A stretch of 64,000 nt of DNA from Cinclus cinclus (GCF_963662255.1 NC_085049.1:57025158-57089157); one strand, 5' to 3'. Positions 28,901 to 41,435 are shown, numbered from the stretch's first letter. Notes: generated from the letters alone by a model not told the origin. A program made the numbers and translations.

Positions 28901-29119
28901 CATATAAAATTTTCTCTATTCTGGCAATACAAGAAAATACTTTTTTTGAGATAAAAAGTTCCATGGTTCCCATATGAGGGAACAAATACAATTTGAAAGT
29001 TTCCAATAAAGTTCTGCCTTCTGCCCTAGAAGGATATGAAATGGCATAAGGAAACACTGACCACAGAGCAGCCCAGCTGTTTTGTGCACCCAACATTGTC
29101 CACAGCCATATACACAGCA

Positions 29120-29315
29120 GTGCTGTGGTGATGAGGCACTGGAACAGACTGCCCAGAGAAGTCGTGGATGCTCCATCCCTGGAAGTGTTCAAGGCCAGGC
29201 TGGATGGGGCTCTGAGCAACCTGGCCTAGTGAAAGGTGTCCCTCACAGGCAGGGGATTGGAATAAAATGATCTTTAAGGTCCCTTCCAACCCAAACAATC
29301 CCATGATCTCTCTGA
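29120..29315 (+). mobile_element. CR1 LINE 3' fragment
   Basis: The classic CR1 tail is recognisable: TGATGAGGCACTGGAACAG, GTGGATGCTCCATCCCTGG, AAGTGTTCAAGGCCAGGC, then ATGATCTTTAAGGTCCC and CTTCCAACCCAAACAATCC. It is 5'-truncated to about 200 bp, lies antisense to MYH9 and is fairly well preserved. Open frames here on either strand are CR1 3' sequence, not host genes. Confidence 0.92.
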
Positions 29316-32300
29316 TACTCCACTCGTTATCTACATGAGGAAGAGCTGAACCATTACTGCAGCTGCAATTTTTCCTGACAAAATTAGCAATAACACAACA
29401 TGGTGATATTTATCAGTTAAATCCACATCCACAAGATTTTCAAGCACTTAAGAACTAAAAATTACTTATACAGTTTTGCCCATTAGGAAAAAAAATAGGA
29501 TTTGCCACATAAAAGATTACCTCCCACCATGTGGAAGATGATGATAAACTGATTGTGCACATGTATATGTCAGTGCTACATGGACAATGTAGATAGTTTT
29601 TAGAATTAATTTGCCTAATAAATTGGCAATCCTTTTATGACTAATACATCTTTCTCATCACATTTGTGTGTTCTCATTTTACTTTTCCCATCATATACTG
29701 CATTAAACTTGGAAAGAGCCATTAAACCAATTCACAATAATTTACTGTGTAATGAAATGTCACAGACTTTAGTGTCTGCTATAAAGATTCATACTGCAAC
29801 ATAAACCAGTTCACTTAGCTTTTATTGTCTGGGTTAAATCACAAATCTTAAGTCACAGTTTAAAGAGTTTTTGTTCTTGTAGAGCAATCTTATTTGGTAT
29901 TTATGCTCCTCTAAGAAAGAAAATTTACTTGGTCAGTATGCACAAACATCCACTTGAAACACAGCAGTTTCAACTATACAACTATTTAAGTATTTTAGGT
30001 ATTCTAGTGTATATCTGCATCCATACTTCCATTTAAACAATTCTGAGAAGTCTGAATACATTCTACTTGATGTCAGAAAGGGGTAAAAACCATTTCTGTC
30101 TCTGAACAACAGGGGAAAAAGCAATGTCCGAACCACAACTATGAAGAATAAAATATATTTAAGTGGCATTCTGCTAAAAAAATAAAATTCCACTAATACG
30201 AAAAATATTTATTGGACCGCTTCATGCACATTTACAAGCAAAAAGTAAAGTTGTTTTCTAGATAGTTACTGCAATGAGGAATTTATAAATTAAATTGCTG
30301 TTTCTGGTTATCTTCATCTCAAATCCTCCCCTTCCGACCTGTTCCACTATCCATCCTCACAACCACCCAAAAAAACCCAAAGCAAAATGTCAATACCTTC
30401 CTCTACATTTAAAACTATGACTGATACAGCCAAAACGGAGAGAGTATTTTTCTTCATCTACATAAAAAAGGTGCAAACATCAATTTACCTTATAAACCAA
30501 CTAGTTTCAAGTGCTTAGCCAGGAACTTTCTAATACAGTTCACAGGTTTTATCTCAGATTTACATTCAGTATTTCCTGTGAAGTTCTTTCATCTAAACAT
30601 CCTATATCTGTTCAAATATGTCTAAATCCTAAGATAAGGTTTCTTAAATTGATAGCACATCAATGAAAATTACTTTGTTCACACATTTCAAAATATTTGA
30701 TTTTATCAGTTCTGGCAAAGAAAGCTTGCAATCTCTTGCACTACATGGCAAGCACACCTCCATATAACAGTCCCTGTCAAAAAGAGCTTACTTAAAATTG
30801 ACCTCCAAACTGATACTACATTTCTGTTAAGTCAGTCACACTCAGAAAAAACCAAAAGCAACTAAATTTTAAATTGAGATTTGGCTGTAGGTTCCCTTTT
30901 TTTCCTGGAACATTTAAAACAACTCTGTTATTAAAGTTAACTGTGTTGGTTGATGGCCATAACCAACTTTAACCAAAGTCAAATCTACTGCACCTCCAAG
31001 GTTAATTAAAAGACCTAAATTCAAATGAACTGGTCAAATCTTGAGCTTAAAAGAAAAACACAGGTGAATGTACTCTTATCACCACAAACAATAAAAAGTG
31101 AAGTAAACTATTACAAGAGCATGCTTTAAGTCTTAGATTTTAAACAGGAAGCTGCCCAGCAGGGGAAAAAAAAGCAAAAAACTCTGATTGCACACAACTG
31201 ACAAAATAGAGCTGTAAAATTTCTCTAAACCTTTTTTCTTACAAGTCTGAACTCCCACTTTGCTTACATGCAAATCAGAAGTCCAGTTCTGTGCAGAGGC
31301 ACATATCACAATGGATTTCCTGCAGAGACTCATTAAAACGGTAGCTCTTGATGAATGAAAGTATTCATCAGTTAAAGAGACTTCATGATACAAATTTCCA
31401 GGTTAAGTTTCCCTTAATATATTAATTATTAGCCTGAGTTTACTGAAGTCGCTCATCCATGTGGTGTTACTTACTGGTCTCAGTAGAGTCAGGATACATG
31501 CATTAGGGGAAATTTAAATTTCTAGTCATGAAGACAAAGCAGAATCCAAACCCTACGTGCAAAACTCTAGAGGCATAATTTTCATAAATAGGTCATAGAG
31601 TCAAGACACAGCATATAGCATTGCATTTCATTATGCCTCTCTGCAACCAGCAGCAATACATTTGTAATGCTTCTACAAGAAATAATTTACAATAGACAAA
31701 GTATGTCAGATCAATTTTCCAGTTTCCCTTTCACTATGGTTAAAAAGGACATGACTTAGCAGTACTAGCTCCAGAAGTATCACACAATGCAATCAATCAC
31801 AGCCCCATCACCAGAAAACTGTACACACTACTCTCCCCAGACTCTTTAGGAGGCTCAAAAAGGCAAGATATTGTGATGAACAGTAACAGGCCAAAGGATC
31901 ATTAATTGAAAATGGGGACTAACCCATATGCTGAACACAACTGGGCTGGAGTGAGGTCAGAAGCTGTTAAACCACTACAGTGGCCCAGGACTACAAGACA
32001 AATCAGTGTTGAGATTATTACTTCAAGTACTCTGAACAAGTTCTCACAGCCACTGAAGAAAAAAGCGAAGCAGATAAACCATAATTAAGATGAACCTGTA
32101 AATTGATGCATTGCATTTAGTTGGACAACACCCATTTGCATTAGCTTCCAGGGCAGAAGTTGCATTTGTGTTTTTAACTCAGCATACTCTATTAAAATTG
32201 GGCTGCTAGTTTCCATCTCTCTCTACACTAGAAAACTCAATTAGAACCACGGTGTGGTTAAACTGAAAAGAAATTTAAGGTACAAGGTCACCGAGCCACC

Positions 32301-35300
32301 ATTAAGTTAGAGCAGCTGCCAGCAAAAACAATGCTGCTGTAGGCAATCCTCTGCTATTACAGTTTTGTTCCAACCCACAGAAGACTTAATGTCAGGCACA
32401 CAATTTCTCTATTTAACATGCAAACAGCTCTGCCTCAATTATAACCTAAGAAAGCAAAGAGTAATGAGATATTTATAAAAGAAATCAAAGAAAAAAATTT
32501 ATGTTAGAGGGCACTGAGTGCACTATTAAGTCGAACCAACAAAAATACATTCAGTCATACACTGAGGATTAAGGTTTTGGACACCTTTTAGTAGATGTGC
32601 ACACTAATTAAAATGCACTCTATCCCTCAGTTAGTTTCAGCATGTTACCCAATAACCCAAAGCTACCACACAAAAGAGTAGATGTATTGTGAGGGATAAC
32701 ACAACCTTAGCTTTGACTTCCCCTTTCAGTAAACACTGCATTAACTAGATGAGTTCCTGTACCTCCCATGAGTCCACTTATAATCTCACCCTATTACAGT
32801 CACACTAATCCATAAGCAACATCAGTCTGGGCAAGACACAGGCCTGGGAATGGGGTGGAAGTGGAAAACTGAGCAGAATCAGCTCAGAAATCACAATACC
32901 TCTGACACGCGTCCGGTCTCCTTTGTTCTGGAAACTAACAGAACCAAATCTGAAATTTGAGTACACACAGACTGATCTCCCAGTACAACTGAAGTGTATT
33001 CTCACAAAGCTCCTAGAGGCTAGATATGCATGCACCCCCTCATACCTGCATGTGAATAGCCCGACACACGACTAACCTGTGAATTATTAAATGAAAACAG
33101 TCGGTACATTATTTTTAAAGACTTTCCAAGATAACAATGGGTCAGGTTTTCAAGATAGCTTGTTAGAGTGGTAAATGCAAGTCTCATATTTATAGCATAC
33201 ACATTTGCAGTGTCAAGTAATGTCGCAAAGAGACTCAAGCACCTGTGGAACCCAACTGCAGTTTTCAACTTGAAGATGAGTGAGTATTAGACCTACCATT
33301 GGTTTCACAGCTTGAACACTCTCCAACATTTTGCATAATACCTAAATAATGTGCTGGACAACAAAGATTATTTCAGCTTCCTAAGTGGGAAATTTTTCTA
33401 ATCTCTTCCCTATGATTTTATGGGACAAAGTTGTGGGCTCTTTTTCGTTATTATTACCACCATTACTTTTTCATTAGATTAATTTAAAAGATTATGGTGT
33501 AGCTCTCAAACTATTTGTCTTCTTAAAACATCCTGAAGCACATAAAAATCTACCCAGAGGAAATAATGAAAAAAATCTTATTCCTTATCTCTTGAGATTA
33601 AATCATCAGGTGGCAACTCTTTTCTTACAAGATTAACTTGAAAGTCAAAAAACCCCAAACCAACCAAAAACCAACCCAGGACCACGGTAGAAAAATCCTA
33701 ACAATCTAGGCAAGGGCAAATAATAGGATTTCAGCTTCTTCACTCATTCTTTTGGGGCAAACAGAACCTGACTATTAAGCCTCCCTGTTTATACAGAAAC
33801 AGACACAGGCTACTCAGCAGCACAAACACTTCTCCAGAGGTCGCAGACTCTTCTCCAGGGATCTTCCAAAATCAGACCTTGGCTACACAAGTCAAGCATC
33901 CAAGAGATGACACCAGATTCCAAAAAGAACCACATCACTCACCAGCCTGGCGTCAGTCACACTCATTTTGACGTTTCAGGTCAATAAAGAAGTTCAGATC
34001 CCCATTTCTACCCACTACTTACCAATGCTGCTTCTACTTTAGAGTTACAGAAGATTTTGCCTGTCCATCTCTTTAAAGGTAGTGCATACACTATGAATAA
34101 GTGCAATAAATAAATCTATCAAGAAGTGGAACACATCAATTTCAGCAGTCCACCTGATATGGAACATCCCGGAACTGTTGCATGATTTCCTTGTAGTTAT
34201 TTTCACAAGGTCAGATTAGCATAAAGTCTTGTGTTTATACACTTTGGGAAATTGTGATTAAAAACTTCAAAACCCTTCGGTGCCACTTACATTTATCAAT
34301 TGCTTTCCCCTCATTACAACTCTCTAGTTAATAAAAATTTGTTTATCTCATTAAAACCTTGTGAGAGCACTACAGATCCAGACAGTGCATCCAGGAGTAG
34401 ATACATATCTGCAGAATGATTTGCCATTTTTGCTGGAATGCCATTGATAAGCGAACTTGGTCACATTGTGACACAGTGACTAATTTCAAAAGCATTTTAC
34501 ACAGGCAGTAACTGATTACAGGGCTGTTACTTTGGAGTTAAAACTTTACCATACCTAGCCTTATGAACAGGAGATGTATACAAGAGTCAAGAATGTGTAA
34601 TTTAATCTTTCAATCCATGGTTCAACAGCCTCCATGTAAGTTACCTTGTATTTCCTTACAGCAGACAAATGATAAATGGACCTTGGCCCGCAGACTACTG
34701 CGGTATCTTTACAAGTTTGAAGGATAACTTTTTATGCATTATTTGAGAGATTCCTCTGTTTTGGAAGACCTGCCCAGTTATAAAAAAGCTTAGGTTCTTA
34801 GTGCACTCTCATGGGAATGTGGCTCAGGACACCAAGACATAGGATACAAAAGAAAAACCTAGAGAAGAAGAAAGATCAAGAGCACAAACAGTGCTCAAGA
34901 ACAAAAAAAAAAATAAAAAAGGAAAGGAATTATAAGGAAGAAAAGAAAGTGGAATAAAAGAATCACTGCACAGAGTTTGCTGACCAATTAAGTTTACTTC
35001 TGAAAAATCCCCCTTTATTACCAGCAGCGTGTTATTCTTTTAAAACTAATTTTGCCCTGGGTTTAGGAATATTAAGAGCAATCCCCATCAGACTTCTCTG
35101 GGCAGGCACCACGCTCGGGGGCTATGAAACTTGTTACTTTCCACACCTACCGAGGACAAGTTGGCAAAGATACCACTCAAAGCCGGAGAACTTTTACTAC
35201 TCGGTTGGAGGTGATGCCTGAAAGCACAAGCTATCTGCAAGAGCTCTCGGTGCAAGCTTCATCTTGCCCTGTCACTCCCTCCTCCCTCTCTCTCTCTCCT

Positions 35301-35420
35301 GGCCCAAAGCGAACGAGGAAGTGGAGCCGGGCGGGCGGGCGGAAGCCAAGCCCATGGCGGTGTCTGCAGGAGGGCTGTCAGCCCTGACAGCCGCCCGCCG
35401 GCCCCTGCCCGCTGAGCACC

Positions 35421-35450
35421 GGAGGGAGGGAAGGGAAGGGAAGGGAAGGA
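35421..35450. repeat. (GGGAA)n / GGGA simple repeat
   Basis: A short purine-rich tandem of GGGA and GGGAA units in the intron-1 flank of the CpG island. Confidence 0.85.
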
Positions 35451-35679
35451 GCTGGGTCCGGCGGAAAAGAGCGCCGGTCACCGACCCCACCTGCGGGAGG
35501 CCGGCTGGCGGGGCGTGCGGGGAGCAGAGCGGCAACTCCGCGGGCACACACGGCCCCGGAGCACAGCGGGGACACGGGGAGCGCCCCGGCACGGCAGGTC
35601 GCACGGGCACGGAGCGCCAGAGCGGCAGGACAGCGGAGCCTTCTCGCCCGGCCGGACAAAGAGGCGCCAAACCCGGCGA

Positions 35680-35708
35680 GGGAGGGAGGGAGGGAGCGAG
35701 GGAGGGAA
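35680..35708. repeat. (GGGA)n simple repeat
   Basis: GGGA units in tandem, interrupted by one GCGA, just downstream of the predicted exon 1 donor in transcript sense. Confidence 0.85.
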
Positions 35709-35763
35709 GCGCGGCGCCAGGGGGGACAAACCGGAGCCCACCGCCCCGCCCGACCGGCTTCAC

Positions 35764-35880
35764 CTGAGCCCGGCTACAGTGGAGGGAAGGAAACGCCGCG
35801 ACGGCGGCTGCGCTCCTCACGGCAAGAGTGCGGCGTCCTCCGGCTGCGGCTCCTCCCGCGGCACCGCGACCGCCGCTCGT
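35764..35880 (-). other. MYH9: Predicted MYH9 non-coding exon 1 (5' UTR)
   Basis: Mammalian MYH9 has a non-coding first exon spliced to the ATG exon. Here the best donor on the minus strand within the CpG island is GGCTCAG|GTGAAG with its boundary at 35764/35763, lying 100-200 bp downstream of the CCAAT and GC boxes. The 3' boundary is a motif call. The 5' end (about 35880) is only an estimate from promoter-element spacing. Another donor-like site (TCG|GTAGGT near 35150) is possible. Confidence 0.45.
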
Positions 35881-35946
35881 TCACCGGCTCTGCTCAGCCG
35901 CCCGCCCGCCCGGGCGGGGCCGGCCCGCCCCCCGCGCCGCTAGTCG

Positions 35947-35951
35947 CCAAT
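35947..35951. promoter_or_regulatory. CCAAT box (distal to TSS pair, first copy)
   Basis: GCCAATGGCGG is a forward CCAAT on the plus strand and ATTGG on the MYH9 strand. It is 41 bp from a second copy at 35988. NF-Y sites in pairs are common in TATA-less CpG promoters. Confidence 0.6.
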
Positions 35952-35976
35952 GGCGGCGCCGCTCCGGGGGATTGAC

Positions 35977-35992
35977 GGTCAAAGTGACCAAT
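35977..35992. promoter_or_regulatory. Perfect ERE-type palindrome overlapping a CCAAT box
   Basis: GGTCAAAGTGACC (35977-35989) exactly matches the 13-bp oestrogen response element core GGTCAnnnTGACC, and its last two bases begin CCAAT (35988-35992). The outer bases of the extended 15-bp ERE are not both matched. Binding is inferred; other receptors can use inverted half-sites with 3-bp spacing. Confidence 0.5.
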
Positions 35993-36062
35993 CAGAGCGG
36001 CCGAGGTGCGCGGAGGCCGAGGAAGCCGTTGAGCCGTTAGCAACGCCCGTGCGCCCCGCCCG

Positions 36063-36123
36063 GCCCCGCCCAACTCAGCCCAGCCCAGCCCAGCCCGGCC
36101 CGGCCCGGCCCGGCCCGGCCCCG
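36063..36123. repeat. CCCAG/CCCGG pentamer repeat, G4-prone on the MYH9 strand
   Basis: Pentamer units CAGCC then CGGCC are tandemly repeated. On the minus strand this gives many GGG runs separated by two bases (CC or CT), satisfying the G3N1-7 quadruplex pattern several times over. It lies about 100-250 bp upstream of the inferred MYH9 start. Confidence 0.85.
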
Positions 36124-36507
36124 AGGCCGCTCGGGCGGAGAACTGCGGGGCGCGGGGGATCGGCGACACCGAGGGCTGCGCCCCGCCGGCTGCGGGGTCG
36201 GGCCGGGCTCCTCCGCTTCGATCCGCCGGGGTCGAGCCCGGCCGAGCCGCCTTTACAACGCCGCACGCCGCGGCAGCCCCACAATGCCTCGCGCCGGCCT
36301 TTGGTGCTCCGAGGGCAGCGGGTGCGGCCGGGGCCGGGAGCGGGGAATGAGGCTCGGCGGGGCCGTGGGCTGCGGTCCCCGCCGCCGGAGCCCGTGCCAG
36401 AAGTCCTCCGACATGGGGGTTGGGGGTGTCCCGGTGAAGAGGTTCCCACACATCCTTGCTGTAGTGCAAAATACCTGCGGCAGGAACGTGCCGGTCAAAA
36501 TTTTGTT

Positions 36508-36915
36508 TCACGGAGTCGATTGGGTTGGAAAAGCTCTCTGAGATCGTGGAGTCCAACCTGTGACCGAACACCACCATGTCAATCACACCATGGCACTAAA
36601 CACCTCCAGGGACGGTGACCCCACCAACTCCCCGGGCAGCCCATCCCAATGTCTAATCACTTTCTTAGAAGAAATTCCTCCTAATGTCCAAGGTGGCTCA
36701 GCTTGAGGCCATGATGTCGCCCTGTCACTGGTTGCCTGGGAGAGGAGACTGACTCCCACCTGGCTAAAGCCTCCTTTCAGGCAGTTGTGGAGAGATCAGG
36801 TCTCCCCCTGAACCTCCTTTTCTCCAGGCTCAAGAACTGCAGGTTCCTCAGCTTCTCGTAGAACTTTTCCTCCAGATCCTTCACCCAGCTTTGTTTCCTT
36901 TCGCTGGACTCTAAG
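36508..36915 (-). mobile_element. CR1 LINE 3' fragment, about 400 bp
   Basis: This is the reverse complement of an avian CR1 3' end: ATTGGGTTGGAAAAGCTCTC, then GAGTCCAACCTGTGACC, AAACACCTCCAGGGACGGTG, GGCAGCCCATCCCAATGTC, TGTCACTGGTTGCCTGGGAG and TTCTCCAGGCTCAAGAAC. Its 3' end points left, abutting the MYH9 CpG island. It has small internal deletions and is 5'-truncated. Confidence 0.93.
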
Positions 36916-37750
36916 GGACAAAACTGAGGCAGGCAGAAGCATGAGTGTAAGCAGCCCCTGATGCTGCTGAGGTGTTTGAACAGCCGGGGCACATGCTCAC
37001 AGAGGCTTGAAACGTATTTTAAAAGGCTTACTGAAACACTGAGGTGTGAAAAGACAAAGGTGGTGTAATTCTGCCTCCTTATATTAAGTGGAACTTCAGG
37101 ATGAGCTAAAGGAGGAAGCAATAGCCAGGATCCAAGACTAAAGTTCTTCTGAAAAGAGTACAGCGTATATGTCAGATCCAGAAAAGCAGATAAGGTTTAC
37201 TGCACACTTTATGAGCATATAGAAATGCAAGGCTCCTTCCCTTTGTGACTTCCTACTTTGCACAAGGAGGGTACATTTGCAGATGTAGGTGTCAGTGACA
37301 GAAAATACAAGGCAAGATTTACTGGTGGCAGTATCAAAGCTACAAGCAGAAGAGACAAATGAAGTTAAAGAGGCTTGAATAAAGAGGGAAATTTGTGGAG
37401 AAGTATCTAAAGTAAGCATTTCTTGTCTGAGTGAAACACTTCAGGCTTAGAAAGGTTCACTGCAACAGTTTGGAAACAATCCTAAACATTTTTATCTCAA
37501 GACACAGAAGACAGTGGGAGAAATCACTGAAAGGTTGTACAGTGAGTATCAGGGACACAGAGGTGTCATTGTCAGAGGCAGAGGCGAGAAATGTAAATAC
37601 AAATGCAAAATATAAACGAGAATTTAATTTGGCAGTGAGAAGGGAATATACGGGGTAGGTCTTTGCTAGTACTTCAAGGCAGAAAATTAAAGGAAGTTGG
37701 AATTGTGACAGACAGCTGCCTACATAACCAGATACCTTTGGAATTACTGT

Positions 37751-37944
37751 GAGGGTGATGAGGTACTAGCAGAGGTTGCCCAAAGAAATTTTACATGCCC
37801 CATCCCTGAACGTGTTCAAGGACAGAGTGGATGGAGTTCTGAGTAACCTGGTTTAGTGAAAGGTATCCCTGCCCATGTCAGGAGAGTTGAAACTGCCTGA
37901 TCTTTAGTGTCCCTTCCAACCCAAACCATTCCATGATTCTATGG
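37751..37944 (+). mobile_element. CR1 LINE 3' fragment
   Basis: GGTGATGAGGTACTAGCAGA, GTTGCCCAAAGAAATTT, CCCATCCCTGAACGTGTTC and the terminal CCCTTCCAACCCAAACCATT plus CCATGATTCTATGG mark a 5'-truncated CR1 of about 195 bp. The intact ATTCTATG-like terminus shows that its 3' end is preserved. Confidence 0.92.
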
Positions 37945-40900
37945 TCAAACAATCCAGTGGCTCATACTGAGCCGTGGAAAAAAGTGACCAACATATGGAA
38001 TGGATATTTACTGGCTGAACAAGAGGGGTTTAAGTTCTTCCACAAAAATGAAGCAGAACAAAAATAGTGAAGGAAACCAAGTATGTCAAAAGCTTCCTAA
38101 GAACATGAGAAGCTTCATCATCGGCCAAGTGGCTGAGAAAGGAAAGGTAAATTAAGGAGTCTAGTCAGTATCAATTCTAAAAAGAGCTTTTAAAGGAGGA
38201 AAAGTAGCACATCTTAGCTAGGAAAGCAAGTACAAAAGGCAACATGAACTGACAGCAGTAGTTATTTTGGAAATAGAAGATAATGACTGAGAGCATGAAA
38301 TGCAGACAAAAAGGCTGTCACAAAGTTAATTTTGAAGAGTGTATAATATTAATAATTTATTTTTTTAAATTCTTCTCTGACTCTCACATATGTTCTCTAC
38401 TCTTCCTGATGCTCAGATTTAAGGCTAAAGTCAGGTTGGACTGCCTTCTTAAGGTTTGGCTCTTTTTTCTTTTTTTTTTAATATAAATCTAAGAACTTGG
38501 TCCCATTCCTGTTTAATTGATAACAAAACTTTCTTGATGGCTTCATTAGTAAAGCATCAAAACTGAGTTCAGAACAAAGATTGGTGCAGGTTCACACCAT
38601 GCTTCCCCTTCACAAAAAGTGTGTTCCACCTCTACAGAAAACTCTTGTGTTTCCCTCATGGTCTGATTTGTAGATGTGCCATACTTGAGGCAAGTCAGAT
38701 TTTAAATGTCTGTTTTCTGTAGTTTGATTACCTTCAAAACAAGTGCAATAGATTATTGTTGGCAGGAAGTTATTCAGGATAGGGGACACACCTCCAAGAA
38801 AAACAAGAATGACTAAAAGAGCTATCAGATTGATTTTATACACCTCTTGGTTTCTACAAATTCACAGGATGTTTATGTGGATCTTTCTGATCAACTTCAC
38901 TCACATCTTCCATCAGTGTTTGAAAGCCAGAATCATTTGGAAGAATGAACCTGTAATTCTGGAAAACATCTCAACAGCAAACAGATTTACCAGTTTGATG
39001 GGAATAAATTAATGGCACTGTGCTATTTCCAGAGGGAAACAAATCTATGAGGCAGTGAGCATCCAGAGATACTTCTTCAATTTGCCAGCTTTTACATACC
39101 AGACAAAGGGCCACCTTGCTGAACTGCAGTGTTTTCCCCTACACTGGTCTAATCCAAGTCCAGTTTGGTCTCAGGTTTGTTGCAAACAAACATTGCTTAA
39201 ATTTGTTGGCACACAGCAAGCCCTGGGAGAAGCCTGCACTTCATTGATCGGCAATAAATGTAGGGACATTTGATTTTTGTATCTGACAAATAGATAAAAG
39301 TGGTCAAATTAATTTTGGTGAATAATTTTCAATGCTTTGGGGGGCAGAAAAAAACCTCTTCCAAAACTAGTTTTTTATTGACAAGCTGGAGAGAGTGAAA
39401 TGAGAAGAATGACAGAGACAAAAAGGTGTTTACTCCATCGAAGGAGTCACATTGCTAAATTCTAACCACAGTGGCTTAAGACAGAAACCGCACATGTACA
39501 GATCTGGAGAATGTCACAATCTGATGTTGCTAAGAAGCCTGAGCTCTGGCTTTTGCAAAACTTGCAACCTTAGTTGTTTCAGTGCAGATTCATAATTATA
39601 ATTTCTGTAGAGAAGCAGCTCTGAAGTGGCTTTAATAGATACACCCATACAAAGTAGCAGCTATAAATGCAGATGAGAACTTGAAGCGTTTTCAGGTATT
39701 GTAGCAAAAGGAAATGGCTCTTTGGAGGCGTGTCTTTCTGTAGAAGAAAGACACGAATGTCTGCGGACTTTGTGCCTCTGAGCAACCTGAAATTTGTATG
39801 CAATTTAAGCACCATGTATTAGCACATAACTTCCTTTTCCCTTTATACCAATTCTTTATTGTTCTGCTCCCAGACCAAATGCCACATCCAAACTGTGAGA
39901 GTGTGAAAGGTGGAAAGCCATTTTAAGAGATGTGGAAGGAGTGACAGCGAGTGATGTTTCCCCTGAGGGGTGGGAGGGGTGTGTGTGTGTCAGTGAGTGA
40001 AATGTGTCTCGGGTAACCTATCTCAGAAGCAGCCAGGAGCAGATGTTAGGGGGAGAGTAGTCTTTTTCTTACAGAATGATGTTACTCTTAGCAGAACTAC
40101 CCAGCTTCTGGCGTGGCTGTAGAGAAGGTAAGGCTTAATTGGCTCACTTTCATATGTCAAGGTGCAATCCTATCACACACTCTTCATCAGCAAAACTGGT
40201 TTAAGATGTTGTCTAGTCTCCCACTAGACATTTGGTCTTAGTGCTGTGACATAGCTTGCCACTGCTCCAGCAGTGATGTTGAAGATGTTTAAAAAGTCAT
40301 ATTGTACACTGAATCACTGGATCACTGAAGAACAGCTGAAAAAAGAAGGTCAAGAAAAAAAGAGCAGTTCACTGATCTAGTTTATAGGCCCTCAGAGAGA
40401 TGCATCAGCACAACTGAGGGGATTAAACAGAGGCACTGTGATGGGAGTTTTTTTAATTGACTTTGCTGGTGGAGAAAATTTAAGAAGGAAATACATGTGC
40501 ACCCCGAGACAGGGGAGGAAGGGAGGAGCTGTATCTGGCATACTCTAGCATTTAAAACAGTTATTTTTCACCTTTCCCCAGTCCTCCACCTACACAGTTC
40601 CGTGTGAACAACCTGCTGAACTCCTGCTCTCTCATTGTAGTTCTTGCTTCAACTTTAGTAAAAGAGAAACATATTTTTACTTTCTTAATACACTAATGAC
40701 AAGATTAGCTGCTGAAAAACAAACCATTTACATGGGGCATCTCTGGTCATTTGGGATACCATTCAGAGGCATGCTTCTCTACCACTGTACTGCAGTAAGT
40801 ACATTTATCACATGCCAGACTCCTTTCTTTCACTAAAATGGGAATGACACCATGCTGTAGAAAGGACCCTGTTGGGGAAGCAGGTTGTCAAACAGCTGTG

Positions 40901-41435
40901 CTCTGGCTGAAGTAATGAAATATCCTCAGAAACACACCTAGATGAAAATTTCTGTCTGAGGCACAGGAAAAGTCTTCTTGGAGCTTGTGAGTTCCTCCAG
41001 TCCCTGAGATAAGATTACAACTCCATTTGGTGTGGTTACAGACACCACATTCCTAATCTGACATACTAAGAATAATGGCCCAGAGCTCTTTAAATCCAAG
41101 AGGTACCTCTGCCATTTATATGGAACCATAGTCCTAAGCAACAGACATTTTTTAGTTCATTATATCCTCTTCCAAACTGTGTTTCCTCTAGCCCTGTTCT
41201 CTTGCTGCTCACTGTGTTCTACTCAGCTTTAAATTCAAAAAAGCTGGCATTCAACACCAGTAAACAAAATGGCCAACACGAATACAAGCTATCCAGCAAA
41301 AGAATCTTTGTCCCAAAACTCAGATTTGGAATCTGATTTTCCTGACTTGGGCCTGCCCAGACTTGTCCAAAATGTCAGCAGAAAACATCATGTTACCTGC
41401 TTTTTAAAAAGCACAGCAACTGTTGGTTTTCTTTG

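Larger units (their letters stand above)
20378..35763 (-). other. MYH9: MYH9 intron 1
   Basis: This 15.4-kb intron separates the inferred non-coding exon 1 from the ATG exon. Large first introns are typical of MYH9. It contains an AT-repeat block (22921-22993), a CR1 copy (29120-29315), short poly-T runs and the GC-rich downstream flank of the promoter from about 35.1 kb. No protein family is recognisable in its open frames. The right boundary depends on the exon 1 donor call and is less certain than the left. Confidence 0.75.
35300..36460. promoter_or_regulatory. MYH9: CpG island promoter of MYH9
   Basis: This is the only strongly GC- and CpG-dense segment of the window, and it sits upstream of the MYH9 ATG exon on the correct strand side. 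It carries GC boxes (dense cluster 35908-35935), two CCAAT boxes (35947-35951 and 35988-35992) and no convincing TATA box, as in a housekeeping-type promoter. The CCAAT boxes read forward on the plus strand. NF-Y usually binds 60-100 bp upstream of a start, so MYH9 transcription probably begins near 35870-35900 on the minus strand. Divergent plus-strand transcription is possible. Long open frames here reflect lack of stop codons in GC-rich DNA. Confidence 0.85.

Noticed and set aside
28893..29304. Overlapping frames of 86-108 codons on the minus strand
   Set aside because: They are mainly the antisense of the CR1 tail at 29120-29315 and its flank.
35264..36618. Several overlapping open frames of 80-230 codons on both strands
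   Set aside because: They lie in the CpG island, where GC-rich DNA lacks stop codons. Translations are proline/arginine/alanine/glycine-rich without domains, and all frames are open at once.
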